Source of the DNA: Bog-756 sp963769765
Lineage (GTDB): Bacteria > Actinomycetota > Acidimicrobiia > Acidimicrobiales > RAAP-2
Direction of reading: 5' to 3'
Assembly: GCA_963769765.1 (NCBI GenBank)
Contig: CAVYNA010000002.1
Location: 62,001-126,000 of the forward strand
DNA: 64,000 nt
Below are positions 8,768 through 17,707 of this stretch, piece by piece; position 1 is the stretch's first letter, and every line of letters begins with the position of its first letter. The notes below the pieces were generated by a model. The model saw only the letters and a program-made list of their open reading frames with translations, was not told the DNA's origin and did no database searches. A program made the translations under genes and the position numbers.

Positions 8768-10422
8768 GACGTCCTCCTCGTTCTTCGCCGTTGCAGGAGC
8801 ACGACCCAGGCGATGGTCGGCGGGAGTACCACGACCATCGCGATCCCGAAGGTCCAGACCACCATGGGCAGGATCGATCGGGGCGCATGCAGATCACTGC
8901 CGATGGCGCGGCTCAGGTCGAGCCCGACCACGGTCCCGGGAAGGACGTTCCCTTTGGCGTTCGCCGAATCGGAGCCACCCGATGCTGTGGTGGATCGACC
9001 GGATGCCGTGCTTGCGCCACTCCCACCCGGTCCTGTTCCCGCGCCGTTGCCACCCGACGCAGCGGCCCCACCGAGGACACCGCTCTGGCCCGAGCCCGCG
9101 GGTCCTGCGGTGCTTCCAGCGGGACCCCCCGACCCCCCCGGAGCGCTGGAACTTGTGGGCACCTGGCCGCCGAAGAGCGCCACGTAGGGGTCGTTGCAGG
9201 TGCTCGCATTGACGGTGGCGGGGGGCGCGGCAGCGCCGTTGATCCGCTGGATGGCCTGGAAGTCGTCTTCGACCAGATTCGGAGGCAGTGGCGAGTAGCC
9301 GAGCTGCTGGGCGGCGAGCTGTCCCTGGCAGGCGAGGAACTGGATGAACCGCCCGAGGACCGCACCCTTCGCGGGATTCATCTGACCTTCCGGTGCCACC
9401 AGGTAGCTGTAGGCGGAGATGGGGTAGGCGTTGGGATCGGGGTCGGTGAACACGCCCGTGAGGAGCTGCTCGAGGTCCGGGAGGAGCTGCGCCTTCAACA
9501 GCGCGACGGCATCGCCGTAGGCCGACGGCTGAACGAACGCGCCACCGGGCAGGTTCTGGATCGCGGCGCACGGCTCGTGGTGCTCGATCGCGTAGCCGGT
9601 CTCCACGTAGGTGACGCTCCCTGGATTGGAGGCCACGTACTGCGACGCGTTGTCGGAACCCTGCTCGCCGTTCCAGCTCGCGAAGTTGTAGCCGGGATGG
9701 GGCGAACCGGACTGTGGGAATGGCCAGATCGCCTGGGGACCGCCCGGAAAGTTGAGTGCCGCGGTGAACTTGGCCCAGTCCCCCGGATCGAGCGTGTTGA
9801 AGTAGTCGGAGAAGATGTAGTTCTCGCCTGAGGGATCGGTGCGGAACACGGTCACGATCGGGTTGGCGTCCCCGGCCAGCTCCGGATTCAGTCCTCCTTG
9901 GGCGAGTTGACCCCAGGTGGAGATCGTTCCGGTGAAGATGCCGACGAGCAGGTGCGTGTCGAGCTGGAGCGAGGTGAGCGGTTGACCGGTGATGGGGTCG
10001 GCGAGGTTGAACATGACGCACGTCGATCCGGCCACGGTCGGCAGGTACTGGTAGGCGTACCCCGGAGGCGGCGTGTAGTTGGCCTGGTTGGTGCTGTAGC
10101 CGATCTCGGTGGCCGCGACGTCGACCTGCTGCTGGGCGAACTCGTTGAGTCCGACGACCGAAGAGGACGTCGAGTAGTTGACGCTGTCGCCGTAGCGCTG
10201 GGCGACCTGGTTCACCCACTGGGTGATGGCGATCGCCGCGTAGCTGGACCCGGATCCGGTGATCGTCGGTCCCGAGGCGGACGCGGGCGACGACGTCGCC
10301 AGCAACGCACCGGCAACGGTGAGTACCGAGGCCGTGATGGTGACGACACGACCGATGCGACGAGGGGCTCGACGTACGGTCGTGGCGCACGTGCGCCCCA
10401 GGTGTCCGAAGACGGTGGCCAC
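8764..10422 (-). CDS. Phosphate-binding protein PstS-like, membrane-anchored
   Basis: The start is taken as the GTG at 10422, which has GAGGTGA 5 nt upstream; the GTG at 10431, 1 nt after the pstB stop, is possible. A basic region and hydrophobic core lead to an A-S-A cleavage site, then G-S-G-S-S-Y-A, the opening typical of PstS. The receptor domain carries D-P-S-G-E-N where phosphate-binding proteins have S-G-T. A long Gly/Ser/Thr-rich linker follows, then one C-terminal membrane helix and an R-R-R-T-R-R tail, so the protein is anchored at its C-terminus. It may extend ligand capture through the wall. Confidence 0.75.
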   Translation of the reverse strand: MATVFGHLGRTCATTVRRAPRRIGRVVTITASVLTVAGALLATSSPASASGPTITGSGSSYAAIAITQWVNQVAQRYGDSVNYSTSSSVVGLNEFAQQQVDVAATEIGYSTNQANYTPPPGYAYQYLPTVAGSTCVMFNLADPITGQPLTSLQLDTHLLVGIFTGTISTWGQLAQGGLNPELAGDANPIVTVFRTDPSGENYIFSDYFNTLDPGDWAKFTAALNFPGGPQAIWPFPQSGSPHPGYNFASWNGEQGSDNASQYVASNPGSVTYVETGYAIEHHEPCAAIQNLPGGAFVQPSAYGDAVALLKAQLLPDLEQLLTGVFTDPDPNAYPISAYSYLVAPEGQMNPAKGAVLGRFIQFLACQGQLAAQQLGYSPLPPNLVEDDFQAIQRINGAAAPPATVNASTCNDPYVALFGGQVPTSSSAPGGSGGPAGSTAGPAGSGQSGVLGGAAASGGNGAGTGPGGSGASTASGRSTTASGGSDSANAKGNVLPGTVVGLDLSRAIGSDLHAPRSILPMVVWTFGIAMVVVLPPTIAWVVLLQRRRTRRTS

Positions 10423-10432
10423 GTCCGTCACC

Positions 10433-11269
10433 TCACCCGAACCGGCCGTGGACGTAGTCCGCGGTGCGCGAGTCGGTCGGGTGCTCGAAGATCTGGGCCG
10501 TCGGACCTGCTTCGATGATGCGGCCCGGCTCGTTCTCCTCGGCGAGGAAGAGCGCACAGAAGTTCGAGACCCGATGCGCTTGTTGCATGTTGTGGGTCAC
10601 GATCACGACCGTCACGTCGTGGGCGATCTCAGCGATCGTCGCTTCGATCCGTCGGGTCGAGGTCGGGTCGAGGGCCGAGCAGGGCTCGTCCATGAGCAGG
10701 ACCGACGGCCGGACGGCGAGGGCCCGGGCGATGCAGAGGCGCTGCTGCTGTCCGCCTGAGAGCGCACCTCCGAGGGCGCCCAACCGGTTCCGGACTTCGT
10801 TCCACAGCCCGGCCTTGGTCAGCATCTCTTCGACGAGCGAGTCGGGATCTGACACCCGGATCCGCGAGAACCGGAGCCCGGACAGGACGTTGTCCCGGAT
10901 GGTCATCGCCGGAAACGGGTTCGGCTTCTGGAAGACCATGCCGATCTGGAAGCGCGTCCGGGTGGCGCGCTGGATCGCCCCGTAGATGTCGGCGCCGTCC
11001 AACTCGACCTCGCCGGCGAACTGGGCGCCCGGCACCGCTTCGTGCATCCGGTTGAGGATGCGGAGGAACGTGGACTTGCCGCATCCGGAGGGTCCGATGA
11101 GCGCCGTCACCTGTGACCGCTCCATGAGGAGCGACACGCGGTCGAGCACCAGCCGTGACCCGAACCAGGCGCTCACACCCCGGGCTTCGAGGCGTGCCGC
11201 GCGGCCCGCTGAATTCGACGAATGGCCGTCGGAGACCGACGTTTCGATGGCTCCCGTTGCTGATCTCAT
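10433..11269 (-). CDS. pstB: Phosphate ABC transporter ATPase PstB
   Basis: This 278-residue ATPase hydrolyses ATP to drive phosphate import through PstC/PstA. It shows Walker A G-P-S-G-C-G-K-S-T, the Q-loop V-F-Q-K-P-N-P-F-P typical of PstB, the signature L-S-G-G-Q-Q-Q-R, Walker B L-L-M-D-E-P and the switch His in V-T-H-N. The ATG at 11269 has GGGAGC just upstream. The leader holds three GGGAGC copies in a row (11271-11297). It follows pstA by 74 bp. Confidence 0.92.
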   Translation of the reverse strand: MRSATGAIETSVSDGHSSNSAGRAARLEARGVSAWFGSRLVLDRVSLLMERSQVTALIGPSGCGKSTFLRILNRMHEAVPGAQFAGEVELDGADIYGAIQRATRTRFQIGMVFQKPNPFPAMTIRDNVLSGLRFSRIRVSDPDSLVEEMLTKAGLWNEVRNRLGALGGALSGGQQQRLCIARALAVRPSVLLMDEPCSALDPTSTRRIEATIAEIAHDVTVVIVTHNMQQAHRVSNFCALFLAEENEPGRIIEAGPTAQIFEHPTDSRTADYVHGRFG

Positions 11270-11343
11270 TGCTCCCAGTCGCTCCCAATTGCTCCCGTGC
11301 CGCTTTCGTACGCACGCACCTCGACGACGTGCGTGCGTACCTG

Positions 11344-12498
11344 TCAGGTCTCGTCGTCGGGCATGTTCATGCCGGTCAGCTCTGACGTCATGAGGAGTGG
11401 TGCTCGCCGCATTCCGTCCTCGCCGCCGCGTCGCCGTCCGAGGAGTCGCGCGAGGACGAAGAGGACGAGCACGAGAAAGACGAGGACGAGTGCGGCGGAG
11501 TAGGCGAGGTCGATGGCGGTCTGATTCGAGCTCTTGATGTTCTGGAACACCAGCAGCGGCAGCGCCTGCTGCGGTCCGTGGACGACGTTGAAGTTCCAGA
11601 AGAAGCTGCCGAAGATCGTCACGAGGAGGACAGCCGTCTCGCCGACCGCCCGGGCGACGCCGAGGATGATGCCGGTCACGATGCCAGGACGGGCGGTCGG
11701 GAGCACCACTGACCACGTGGTGCGCCAATCGGGCGCCCCGAGGGCCATGGAGGCTTCCCGCAGCCCACCGGGGACGACCTTCAAGACCTCCTCCGTGGTG
11801 CGGGTGACCGAGGGGAGGAGGAGGATCGCGAGCGCCATGGCTCCGGCGAAGCCGGAGAACCCCCGGTGGAACGTCACGATCCAGATCGAGTAGATGAAGA
11901 CGCCGGCGACGATCGACGGCAGGCCGCTCATGGCGGTGACCACGGTGCGCACCGCGCCGGTGAACCTGCCACCGACCTCCACCAAGAAGACGGCCGTGGC
12001 GAGCGCAGCTGGGACGCCGAGGACGATCGCCACGGCCACGATCTCGAGCGTGCCGACGATGGCATGACCGAGGCCGGGTGCGTTGTTCGGGCCGGCGATC
12101 TGATCGTGCACGAGAAGGTGCACGCTGATCAGGTGCCAGCCCTTCACCACGAGGAACCCGAGCATCAAGGCGAGGGGGACCGCCAGGGTGAATGCGCCCA
12201 GGGCGACGACGGCGGTGAGGAGGCGGTCGTTGGCGACGAGGCGCCCCGACACCTGATTGTTCACGACCCAGTAGATGCTGAAGAACAGTGCGACGGTGCA
12301 GAGGAAGAAGCCGAAGGGACCGCTCAGTTGGGTCAGCTGGTCGAAGAGCAGCCACGTCGCGGCAGTTGCCGCGAGGAGTGAACCGGCGAGGATCCCGAGG
12401 TCCTCGAAGCGCAAGTCGCGGACACGCCGCGGACGCTGCGGTTCGGGGGCGTGCGTATCGGGCGACGCGAGCACCGGTCCGTCGATCGTCGTCGTCAC
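11344..12498 (-). CDS. pstA: Phosphate ABC transporter permease PstA
   Basis: The GTG at 12498 overlaps the pstC stop (GTGA). The protein has a cytoplasmic N-terminus, two extra membrane helices, then the six-helix permease core with the ABC-coupling EAA loop (R-E-A-S-M-A-L-G-A) and V-G-E-T-A as in PstA. At about 384 residues it is longer than the usual PstA because of the N-terminal helices. It forms the import channel with PstC. Confidence 0.92.
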   Translation of the reverse strand: MTTTIDGPVLASPDTHAPEPQRPRRVRDLRFEDLGILAGSLLAATAATWLLFDQLTQLSGPFGFFLCTVALFFSIYWVVNNQVSGRLVANDRLLTAVVALGAFTLAVPLALMLGFLVVKGWHLISVHLLVHDQIAGPNNAPGLGHAIVGTLEIVAVAIVLGVPAALATAVFLVEVGGRFTGAVRTVVTAMSGLPSIVAGVFIYSIWIVTFHRGFSGFAGAMALAILLLPSVTRTTEEVLKVVPGGLREASMALGAPDWRTTWSVVLPTARPGIVTGIILGVARAVGETAVLLVTIFGSFFWNFNVVHGPQQALPLLVFQNIKSSNQTAIDLAYSAALVLVFLVLVLFVLARLLGRRRGGEDGMRRAPLLMTSELTGMNMPDDET

Positions 12499-13487
12499 AG
12501 CTCGACTCCCTGTGCGCTCCGCGAATGCTGCACGATCCACGAGGCGACCAGGTTGACCGCCAGGGTCAGGACGAAGAGGACGAATCCGGCGGCGAGCAGG
12601 GCGGAGAGGCCGAGCGGCCCTCCTGAGCCGAAGCGAAGCGCGATGAGCGATGCGATCGTGGTGCCCCCCACCTCGAGGATGTGGAAGGGATTGGTGAAGC
12701 TGAGGCTCAAGATGATCGCGACGGCGATCGTCTCGCCCATCGCCCGGCCGAGGCCGAGCATGATCGCGCCGATCAGGCCGCCTCGACCGAATGGCAGCAC
12801 CACACGGCGGATGACGGTGGCCCGGCTGGCCCCGAGTGCCATCGCCCCCTCGCGCTCGGCGACCGGTGTCAGGGAGAAGACCTCACGGGTGATCGACGTG
12901 ATGATCGGGACGACCATCAGACCGACGACCGTGCCGGCGATGAACTGGGAGGAGGTGAACAACGGCGTCGAGGTCCGGAGCAACGGGATGAAGGCGAGGT
13001 GATCGGACATCCAACGTGAGATCCCGGTCATGTGGCTGGAAAGGACGAGGAAGCCCCAGAGTCCGTAGATGACGCTCGGGATGGCGGCGAGCAGGTCGAC
13101 GAGCGAGGTGGCTGGCTGCTTCAGCCAGGACGGGGCGTACTCGTTGATGAAGAGCGCCGACGCGATGGAGACCGGTACCGCCAGCACCAGTGCGATGAAC
13201 GCGACCATCACCGTGCCGATCAGGGCCGACCGCACGCCGAACACGGGGTGGTGCCCTTCCGTCTGGAAGCCGGTGTTGGTGAGGAAGTGGGTGCCCTGCG
13301 AGCGGAACGCGTCGAAGCCCTTGAGGAACAAGAAGAGCCCGATCAGGAAGAGTACGAGGAAGGTGGAAAAGGCCACTGTCCCGGTGCCGACGCGATAGGC
13401 GCGGTCCGCGCCGGCGCGCTGGGACCTGATCTGACGCGGCAGCTGTGCGTCGGTGGCGGTCGGAAGAGTTTCGTCGAAGATGGTCAT
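12495..13487 (-). CDS. pstC: Phosphate ABC transporter permease PstC
   Basis: The 330-residue membrane protein shows the PstC pattern: a long periplasmic loop after the first helix, P-A-T-S-L-V-D-L-L-A-A-I-P-S-V-I-Y-G-L-W-G, and the coupling loop R-E-G-A-M-A-L-G-A followed by M-G-E-T. It is encoded after pstS, behind a large hairpin, and overlaps pstA by 4 bp. Confidence 0.93.
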   Translation of the reverse strand: MTIFDETLPTATDAQLPRQIRSQRAGADRAYRVGTGTVAFSTFLVLFLIGLFLFLKGFDAFRSQGTHFLTNTGFQTEGHHPVFGVRSALIGTVMVAFIALVLAVPVSIASALFINEYAPSWLKQPATSLVDLLAAIPSVIYGLWGFLVLSSHMTGISRWMSDHLAFIPLLRTSTPLFTSSQFIAGTVVGLMVVPIITSITREVFSLTPVAEREGAMALGASRATVIRRVVLPFGRGGLIGAIMLGLGRAMGETIAVAIILSLSFTNPFHILEVGGTTIASLIALRFGSGGPLGLSALLAAGFVLFVLTLAVNLVASWIVQHSRSAQGVEL

Positions 13488-13513
13488 GTGGGGTGCGGGT
13501 GCATCTGGTGATG

Positions 13514-13555
13514 GCGACGACCGGGAACTGGTCTCTGCCAGCTCCCGGTCGTCGC
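13514..13555 (-). promoter_or_regulatory. Large intercistronic hairpin between pstS and pstC
   Basis: A 13-bp perfect stem (13514-13526 with 13543-13555), one A/C mismatch and a further CTGG/CCAG stem (13528-13531 with 13538-13541) close a 6-nt loop. It starts 26 nt after the pstS stop and ends 26 nt before the pstC start. It lacks a U tract. It likely causes partial termination or protects the pstS message, giving more binding protein than permease. Confidence 0.7.
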
Positions 13556-13581
13556 AGTGCCCTCAGCCGTCTAGCGGCGGC

Positions 13582-15042
13582 TCACTGGTGTCCGACGTTG
13601 CCGTCGGTGGTGGTCACGGTGCAGTAGCCGAGCGGGTCGAGGTTCGATGCCGTCGGAGGCGTGTCGTACTGGTTGTACGAGGACGACGTGAAGGTCGAGA
13701 TCGACGACGCCGGTGTGGTGACCGAACCCTCGTCGAACGGGACGTTCGGGGCCAGGCCGTCGAGCGGGAAGAATCCCTGCGCGGCGATCGCCGCGTCGAT
13801 CTCGCTGCGGAAGGTCTTGTTGGTGACCGGGTCGACGATCGGCGTTCCGGTAGTCGTCCCGTCGACGGTGTTCACTTTGCAGATGAAGCCGTCCTCACTG
13901 GCGAAGTTGAGCGTCGCCGGCGAGGAGGCCGGGATGAACGGGTTGGTGCCGTCGGAGTAGGCCGTGTAGAGGAACTCCGGAACCGGGTAGGTCCCGTTCA
14001 GGATCGTGGTCTCGGTCGGTGAGACGGCTGGTGAACCGATCGCTCCCACCGCGGTGTCCTTGAAGGAGGTCGACTTGCTCTGCTGGGAGAACCGCCCGAA
14101 CGACAGGAACGTGATGGCGTAGGCCTGGTCGCCGTTCTTGTTGATCGAGGAGACCTGGTTCTGGACGATCGTATGGCTCTGGGCGTAGTTGGTGAACTTG
14201 GGCCCTTTGTAGATGGCGGCGTGCCCGTCCTTGCAGGTCGGCAGCGGTGACGGCGGCCAGCTCGCCTGGGCATCGACGTACGTCTCCGAATTGTCGGGGT
14301 AGAGGTAGCTGTCCCACGTCGACGTCACCGCAGACGAGGTCAGCGTCGAGTACGGATCGATGAGGGCGTCAGCTTTCGCTCCGGTCGCACCGACATCGCT
14401 CCAGCACTTGTCGGCACCGGTCCAGATGCCCTGGAGCTGTGCCTGGGTGAGGCTCGGGACCGTCGACGCGGCCGTCGGTGCCTTCTTCGCGGTGGTGTAG
14501 ACGAGGTAGTCGACGCCATCCGCCGCATACGCCACGAAGTTGAGGCCCTGGTCGTCGTACTTGCCGTTCTGGCCGGTCAGCCCGCCCCGAGCAGACGAGG
14601 CGAATCCGATCGCCGCGGTGCTCGTCGAGTGCGTGCCCTGGTTTTCGAGCTGGGTGATCCCCGCGCTGGAACCGATGCCCGGCTCGATCGACACGACGTC
14701 GTTCAGCGGGTTCTCGGAGAACTGCCCGCCCACGCTCGGGAGGCCGTAGCCGGAAGGCCAGTCGCCGGCGGGAAGGCCACCGCCCGTCGGGCAGCTGAAG
14801 TCGTAGGGCTGGGTGAACCCCTTAGGCACGATCTGGTTGCACCCTTGTGACCCGTTGAAGAGCTGGGCCAATGACGAGATGACGGCGTGCGGCGTGTTGC
14901 CACCGCTGCCGATCACCAGGTTGTTCGCCGCGGGCGCCACGGTCGCAGACGCGGTGCCCGAGAGCCCGATGAGGAGCCCGACGGTTGCAATGGTCACGGC
15001 TGCCACGGAGGAGCCGAGACGGGATGTGCGATGGTGCAACAT
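13582..15042 (-). CDS. pstS: Phosphate ABC transporter substrate-binding protein PstS
   Basis: This is the first gene of the operon. The 486-residue protein has a signal peptide ending near A-S-A (residue 33), then V-I-G-S-G-G-N-T, the receptor opening seen in actinobacterial PstS proteins. It lacks a lipobox and a C-terminal helix, so it is secreted or held by the transporter, unlike the two anchored paralogues downstream. It would deliver phosphate to PstC/PstA. The promoter upstream is covered by a palindrome. Confidence 0.82.
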   Translation of the reverse strand: MLHHRTSRLGSSVAAVTIATVGLLIGLSGTASATVAPAANNLVIGSGGNTPHAVISSLAQLFNGSQGCNQIVPKGFTQPYDFSCPTGGGLPAGDWPSGYGLPSVGGQFSENPLNDVVSIEPGIGSSAGITQLENQGTHSTSTAAIGFASSARGGLTGQNGKYDDQGLNFVAYAADGVDYLVYTTAKKAPTAASTVPSLTQAQLQGIWTGADKCWSDVGATGAKADALIDPYSTLTSSAVTSTWDSYLYPDNSETYVDAQASWPPSPLPTCKDGHAAIYKGPKFTNYAQSHTIVQNQVSSINKNGDQAYAITFLSFGRFSQQSKSTSFKDTAVGAIGSPAVSPTETTILNGTYPVPEFLYTAYSDGTNPFIPASSPATLNFASEDGFICKVNTVDGTTTGTPIVDPVTNKTFRSEIDAAIAAQGFFPLDGLAPNVPFDEGSVTTPASSISTFTSSSYNQYDTPPTASNLDPLGYCTVTTTDGNVGHQ

Positions 15043-15112
15043 GGACCTGCCCTTTCTGGATTGGTGGTGGGGTGTGTCCCGATGGCTCCCGGTACGGGCT
15101 TCCCCGGAGACG

Positions 15113-15142
15113 ATTCTCTAGTAAATCACTAGAGAATGTCAA
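15113..15142 (-). promoter_or_regulatory. pst operon promoter with overlapping palindromic operator
   Basis: On the minus strand TTGACA (15137-15142) is a perfect -35 box. The arms ATTCTCTAGT (15113-15122) and ACTAGAGAAT (15128-15137) form a perfect 10-bp inverted repeat around 5 nt, filling the space down to a weak -10 (TAGAGA or AGAGAA). A repressor bound here would block polymerase. The stretch is markedly AT-rich against its surroundings. Confidence 0.65.
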
Positions 15143-15514
15143 CTTAATTGGGCGAATTGCTCCGGTGGGCTGGTCTGATCGGGCGACCGGTGATGCCTCA
15201 GCTCAGCTGGCCGGCACCGCGACCGACGGTCCAGAGACTTCGACGGTCACCCCGGTGGCGATGAATGGCCGCACCGTGACCGTGGTGTCAGGTCGCGGTT
15301 CTCGAGGATTGCCGGTGAGACATCTCTCATGTTCGCCGACTGACCTTGACTCAGCCCTGGCTCCTGCAGATGATCGTCAGTGGTGGTGTCCGTCCGGTAG
15401 CGGTCCTTCGGCGTGGTGGGGTCCGATGCCGGCGCAGCAAGCCCAGCAAGCCCGGGAAGACCGCGCGAGCCCGCGTGGCGATTCGGAGCGGTGCCGAAGA
15501 CTGGAGGATGACTG
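15143..15514. other. Divergent spacer between the pst promoter and the IPT/TIG gene
   Basis: No gene is supported. The only clear element is the GGAGG ribosome site at 15503-15507 serving the ATG at 15515. Confidence 0.4.
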
Positions 15515-16468
15515 ATGGCTCGTCGACGGGTGGTCCGGATCGCGGCGCTGGTGACGACAGCCCTTGGAGTGTTGGCCGTGGGTCCCCCGGCCGTGGCAGC
15601 AACCTCACCGATCTCACTGCAGGTGCCGGAGGGGACCGCTTTCGCCATCCTGGGCCACTGGTGTGGGGGCATCCAGCAGAACGTCTTCGGCTCCGGCTTC
15701 GATCCTGGCAGCGGCTACCCGAATGGTGACGCGTATGTGTGGACGACCTGTTCGGCCGGTGGTCGTGGAGGCCACAGCACGACGTACTCCGCGTGGGTGG
15801 CCGCAGAGTGGGACTTCACCGGCGCACTGGTGTCCGACTCGATCCTGACGTCGGCTCCGTCGGTGGATCCGACCCTTTCGGTGTTCGACGTCCACGGCAA
15901 CCAGCTGGTGAACCAGTCGAACCGGGCGAATCTCGTCCTTGCCGCCGGGTTCGTGCCCGCCCCGCGGATCTCGGGTGTGACGCCCAACTCCGCCCCTCAG
16001 GGCACGACGGTGACCGTGAGTGGGACCGGGTTCACCGGCGCAACCGGTGTGATGTTCGGGTCCACCGCTGCGGCCAGCTTCACGGTGAACAGCGACACCT
16101 CGGTGACCGCCGTCGCTCCCGCAGTGCGAACGGGGACCGTCGACGTGACGGTGACGGGCCCGGGAGGTACGAGCGCGACCAACCCGGGTGATCAGTTCAC
16201 CTTCGTGCTGACCCCGCGGGTCTCGGGTCTGCAGCCCGCGAGGGGGTCAGCTGACGGTGGGACGAAGGTCACGATCACCGGTGTGAACTTCTCCCATGCA
16301 ACCGCGGTTCGTTTCGGTGGGATCGCGGCGCGCTTCAAAGTGGTCAATCGCACGTCGATCATCGCGACCTCGCCGCCGGTTGCCGATCCGGTCGCGGTCG
16401 ACGTGACCGTGACCTCTGCGTACGGCACCAGCGCGGTCGGCAGCGTCGACCTGTTCACCTACTTCTGA
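15515..16468 (+). CDS. Secreted protein with two IPT/TIG domains
   Basis: The ATG follows GGAGG by 7 nt. A signal peptide with an A-V-A-A site (about residue 29) precedes a unique domain of some 120 residues with two cysteines. Two IPT/TIG immunoglobulin-like domains follow (about 150-235 and 237-317), each opening with P-R-(I/V)-S-G and containing G-T-x-V-T-(V/I)-(S/T)-G. There is no anchor, so it is released or surface-associated. The function is unknown; such domains usually bind glycans or proteins. Confidence 0.8.
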   Translation: MARRRVVRIAALVTTALGVLAVGPPAVAATSPISLQVPEGTAFAILGHWCGGIQQNVFGSGFDPGSGYPNGDAYVWTTCSAGGRGGHSTTYSAWVAAEWDFTGALVSDSILTSAPSVDPTLSVFDVHGNQLVNQSNRANLVLAAGFVPAPRISGVTPNSAPQGTTVTVSGTGFTGATGVMFGSTAAASFTVNSDTSVTAVAPAVRTGTVDVTVTGPGGTSATNPGDQFTFVLTPRVSGLQPARGSADGGTKVTITGVNFSHATAVRFGGIAARFKVVNRTSIIATSPPVADPVAVDVTVTSAYGTSAVGSVDLFTYF

Positions 16469-16581
16469 CCGGGGCGTCTCCCGCCCGCCGCGGCCTCCGA
16501 CGGGGCTCGGCAAGCGCGGGTCGCGCCCCGTCGGCCCTGGTCGATACGCCGTTGACCGTTGACCAGTCGGCGGGACCTGTG

Positions 16582-16659
16582 TGGTCGGGCTGCCCGGATT
16601 TGAACCGGGGACCTCTGCGTCCCGAACGCAGCGCGCTAACCAAACTGCGCCACAGCCCG
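16582..16659 (-). tRNA. tRNA-Pro(CGG)
   Basis: On the minus strand the 7-bp acceptor stem CGGGCTG/CAGCCCG, D arm, anticodon stem CTGCG/CGCAG with loop TTCGGGA (anticodon CGG) and T arm with GGTTCAAATCC form a full cloverleaf. The 3' CCA is encoded (16582-16584). Confidence 0.97.
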
Positions 16660-16702
16660 ATGTCCGGCACCGGCTGCTCGGCCGTTCCAGAACAGGGAGA
16701 TG

Positions 16703-17680
16703 CTATCCGACCTCGGAGTGGGCGCTTCCCGGCTCGTCGACGGGTCGGTCGCCGGCCGGGGGCGCCTCCTCCGCCAAGCGCTTGGCGACGACCTTTGCGA
16801 TCCGGCGCTTGTCCATCTCGCTGACCCGGAGCTGCCAGCCGGCGACCTCGAGGCACTCCCCGTCGGTCGGGATGTGACCGAAGGCGTCGAAGAGGAAGCC
16901 GCCCAGGGTCACGTACTCCCCTTCGGGAAGGTCGATCCCGAGTTGGTCCCGCACGTCGTCGACGCTCATCCGCCCGTCGAGCAACCACCGGCTCCCGTCG
17001 ACCCGGACCAGGTCGGGCTCGTCATCGGAGTCGAACTCGTCGGGGAGGTCGCCGACCAGCGCACCGAGGAGATCCTTCACCGTGAGGACGCCCTCGACGC
17101 CGCCGTGCTCGTCCACGACGACGGCAAACGCGCGTCGTTGTCGTCGCATCTCCGAGAGCACGTCGAGGACCCGGCGCGATTCTGGCACGAGGAAGGGCTG
17201 GCGGAGGCGGCGCGAGATGTCGATCGGATCCGGCGAGCGCGGTTCGACGCCGGATGCGTCGGTCGGCCCAGAAGCGCCCGCAGCCGCGCCGGCCGATCCA
17301 GACCGGAGCCCGCGTGAGTCGCCGATCTTCCAGCCGGCACGGAACAGATCGTTGACGAACAGCACGCCGACGAGGTCGTCGAGGTTCTCTCCGTAGACCG
17401 GGAAGCAACTGTGCCCGGACTCACGGACCGCTGTCGACACGTCCTCGACCGTGAGCGGGATCGACAGCGCATCCACGTCGACCCGTGGGGTCATGACCTC
17501 GCGGACCGGGGTGTCATGCAGGTCGTGGAGCGCGTCGATGATGAACTGCTCCTCCGCGTCGGCCCCGCGTGCCCGCTCCCCCGACCGGTCGGCACGGTCG
17601 CGTTTGGGCGGTCGACGGTGCCGGTCGTGCCGGCTGTCGGCGTCTGAGTGCCGCTCTCCGTCTCGGCGGAACACGGACAC
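16703..17680 (-). CDS. CorC/HlyC-like CBS-domain protein
   Basis: The 325-residue soluble protein has a basic N-terminus, then V-R-E-V-M-T-P-R-V-D-V, the start of the CBS pair in the CorC/CNNM family. It has two CBS domains separated by a Gly/Ala/Ser-rich insert (about 125-160) and a C-terminal transporter-associated domain (about 240-315). No DUF21 membrane domain is present, as in E. coli CorC. A role in Mg2+ efflux or membrane integrity is known for the family. The start is GTG at 17680, 27 nt after the response regulator. Confidence 0.85.
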   Translation of the reverse strand: MSVFRRDGERHSDADSRHDRHRRPPKRDRADRSGERARGADAEEQFIIDALHDLHDTPVREVMTPRVDVDALSIPLTVEDVSTAVRESGHSCFPVYGENLDDLVGVLFVNDLFRAGWKIGDSRGLRSGSAGAAAGASGPTDASGVEPRSPDPIDISRRLRQPFLVPESRRVLDVLSEMRRQRRAFAVVVDEHGGVEGVLTVKDLLGALVGDLPDEFDSDDEPDLVRVDGSRWLLDGRMSVDDVRDQLGIDLPEGEYVTLGGFLFDAFGHIPTDGECLEVAGWQLRVSEMDKRRIAKVVAKRLAEEAPPAGDRPVDEPGSAHSEVG

Positions 17681-17707
17681 GGCGATCCGGACGTTCGGGC
17701 CGGTCGG

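Noticed and set aside
8764..10422. L-P-G-T in the anchored PstS as a sortase signal
   Set aside because: It is not followed at once by a hydrophobic helix and lacks the LPxTG or LAxTG form; the protein appears held by its own membrane segment.
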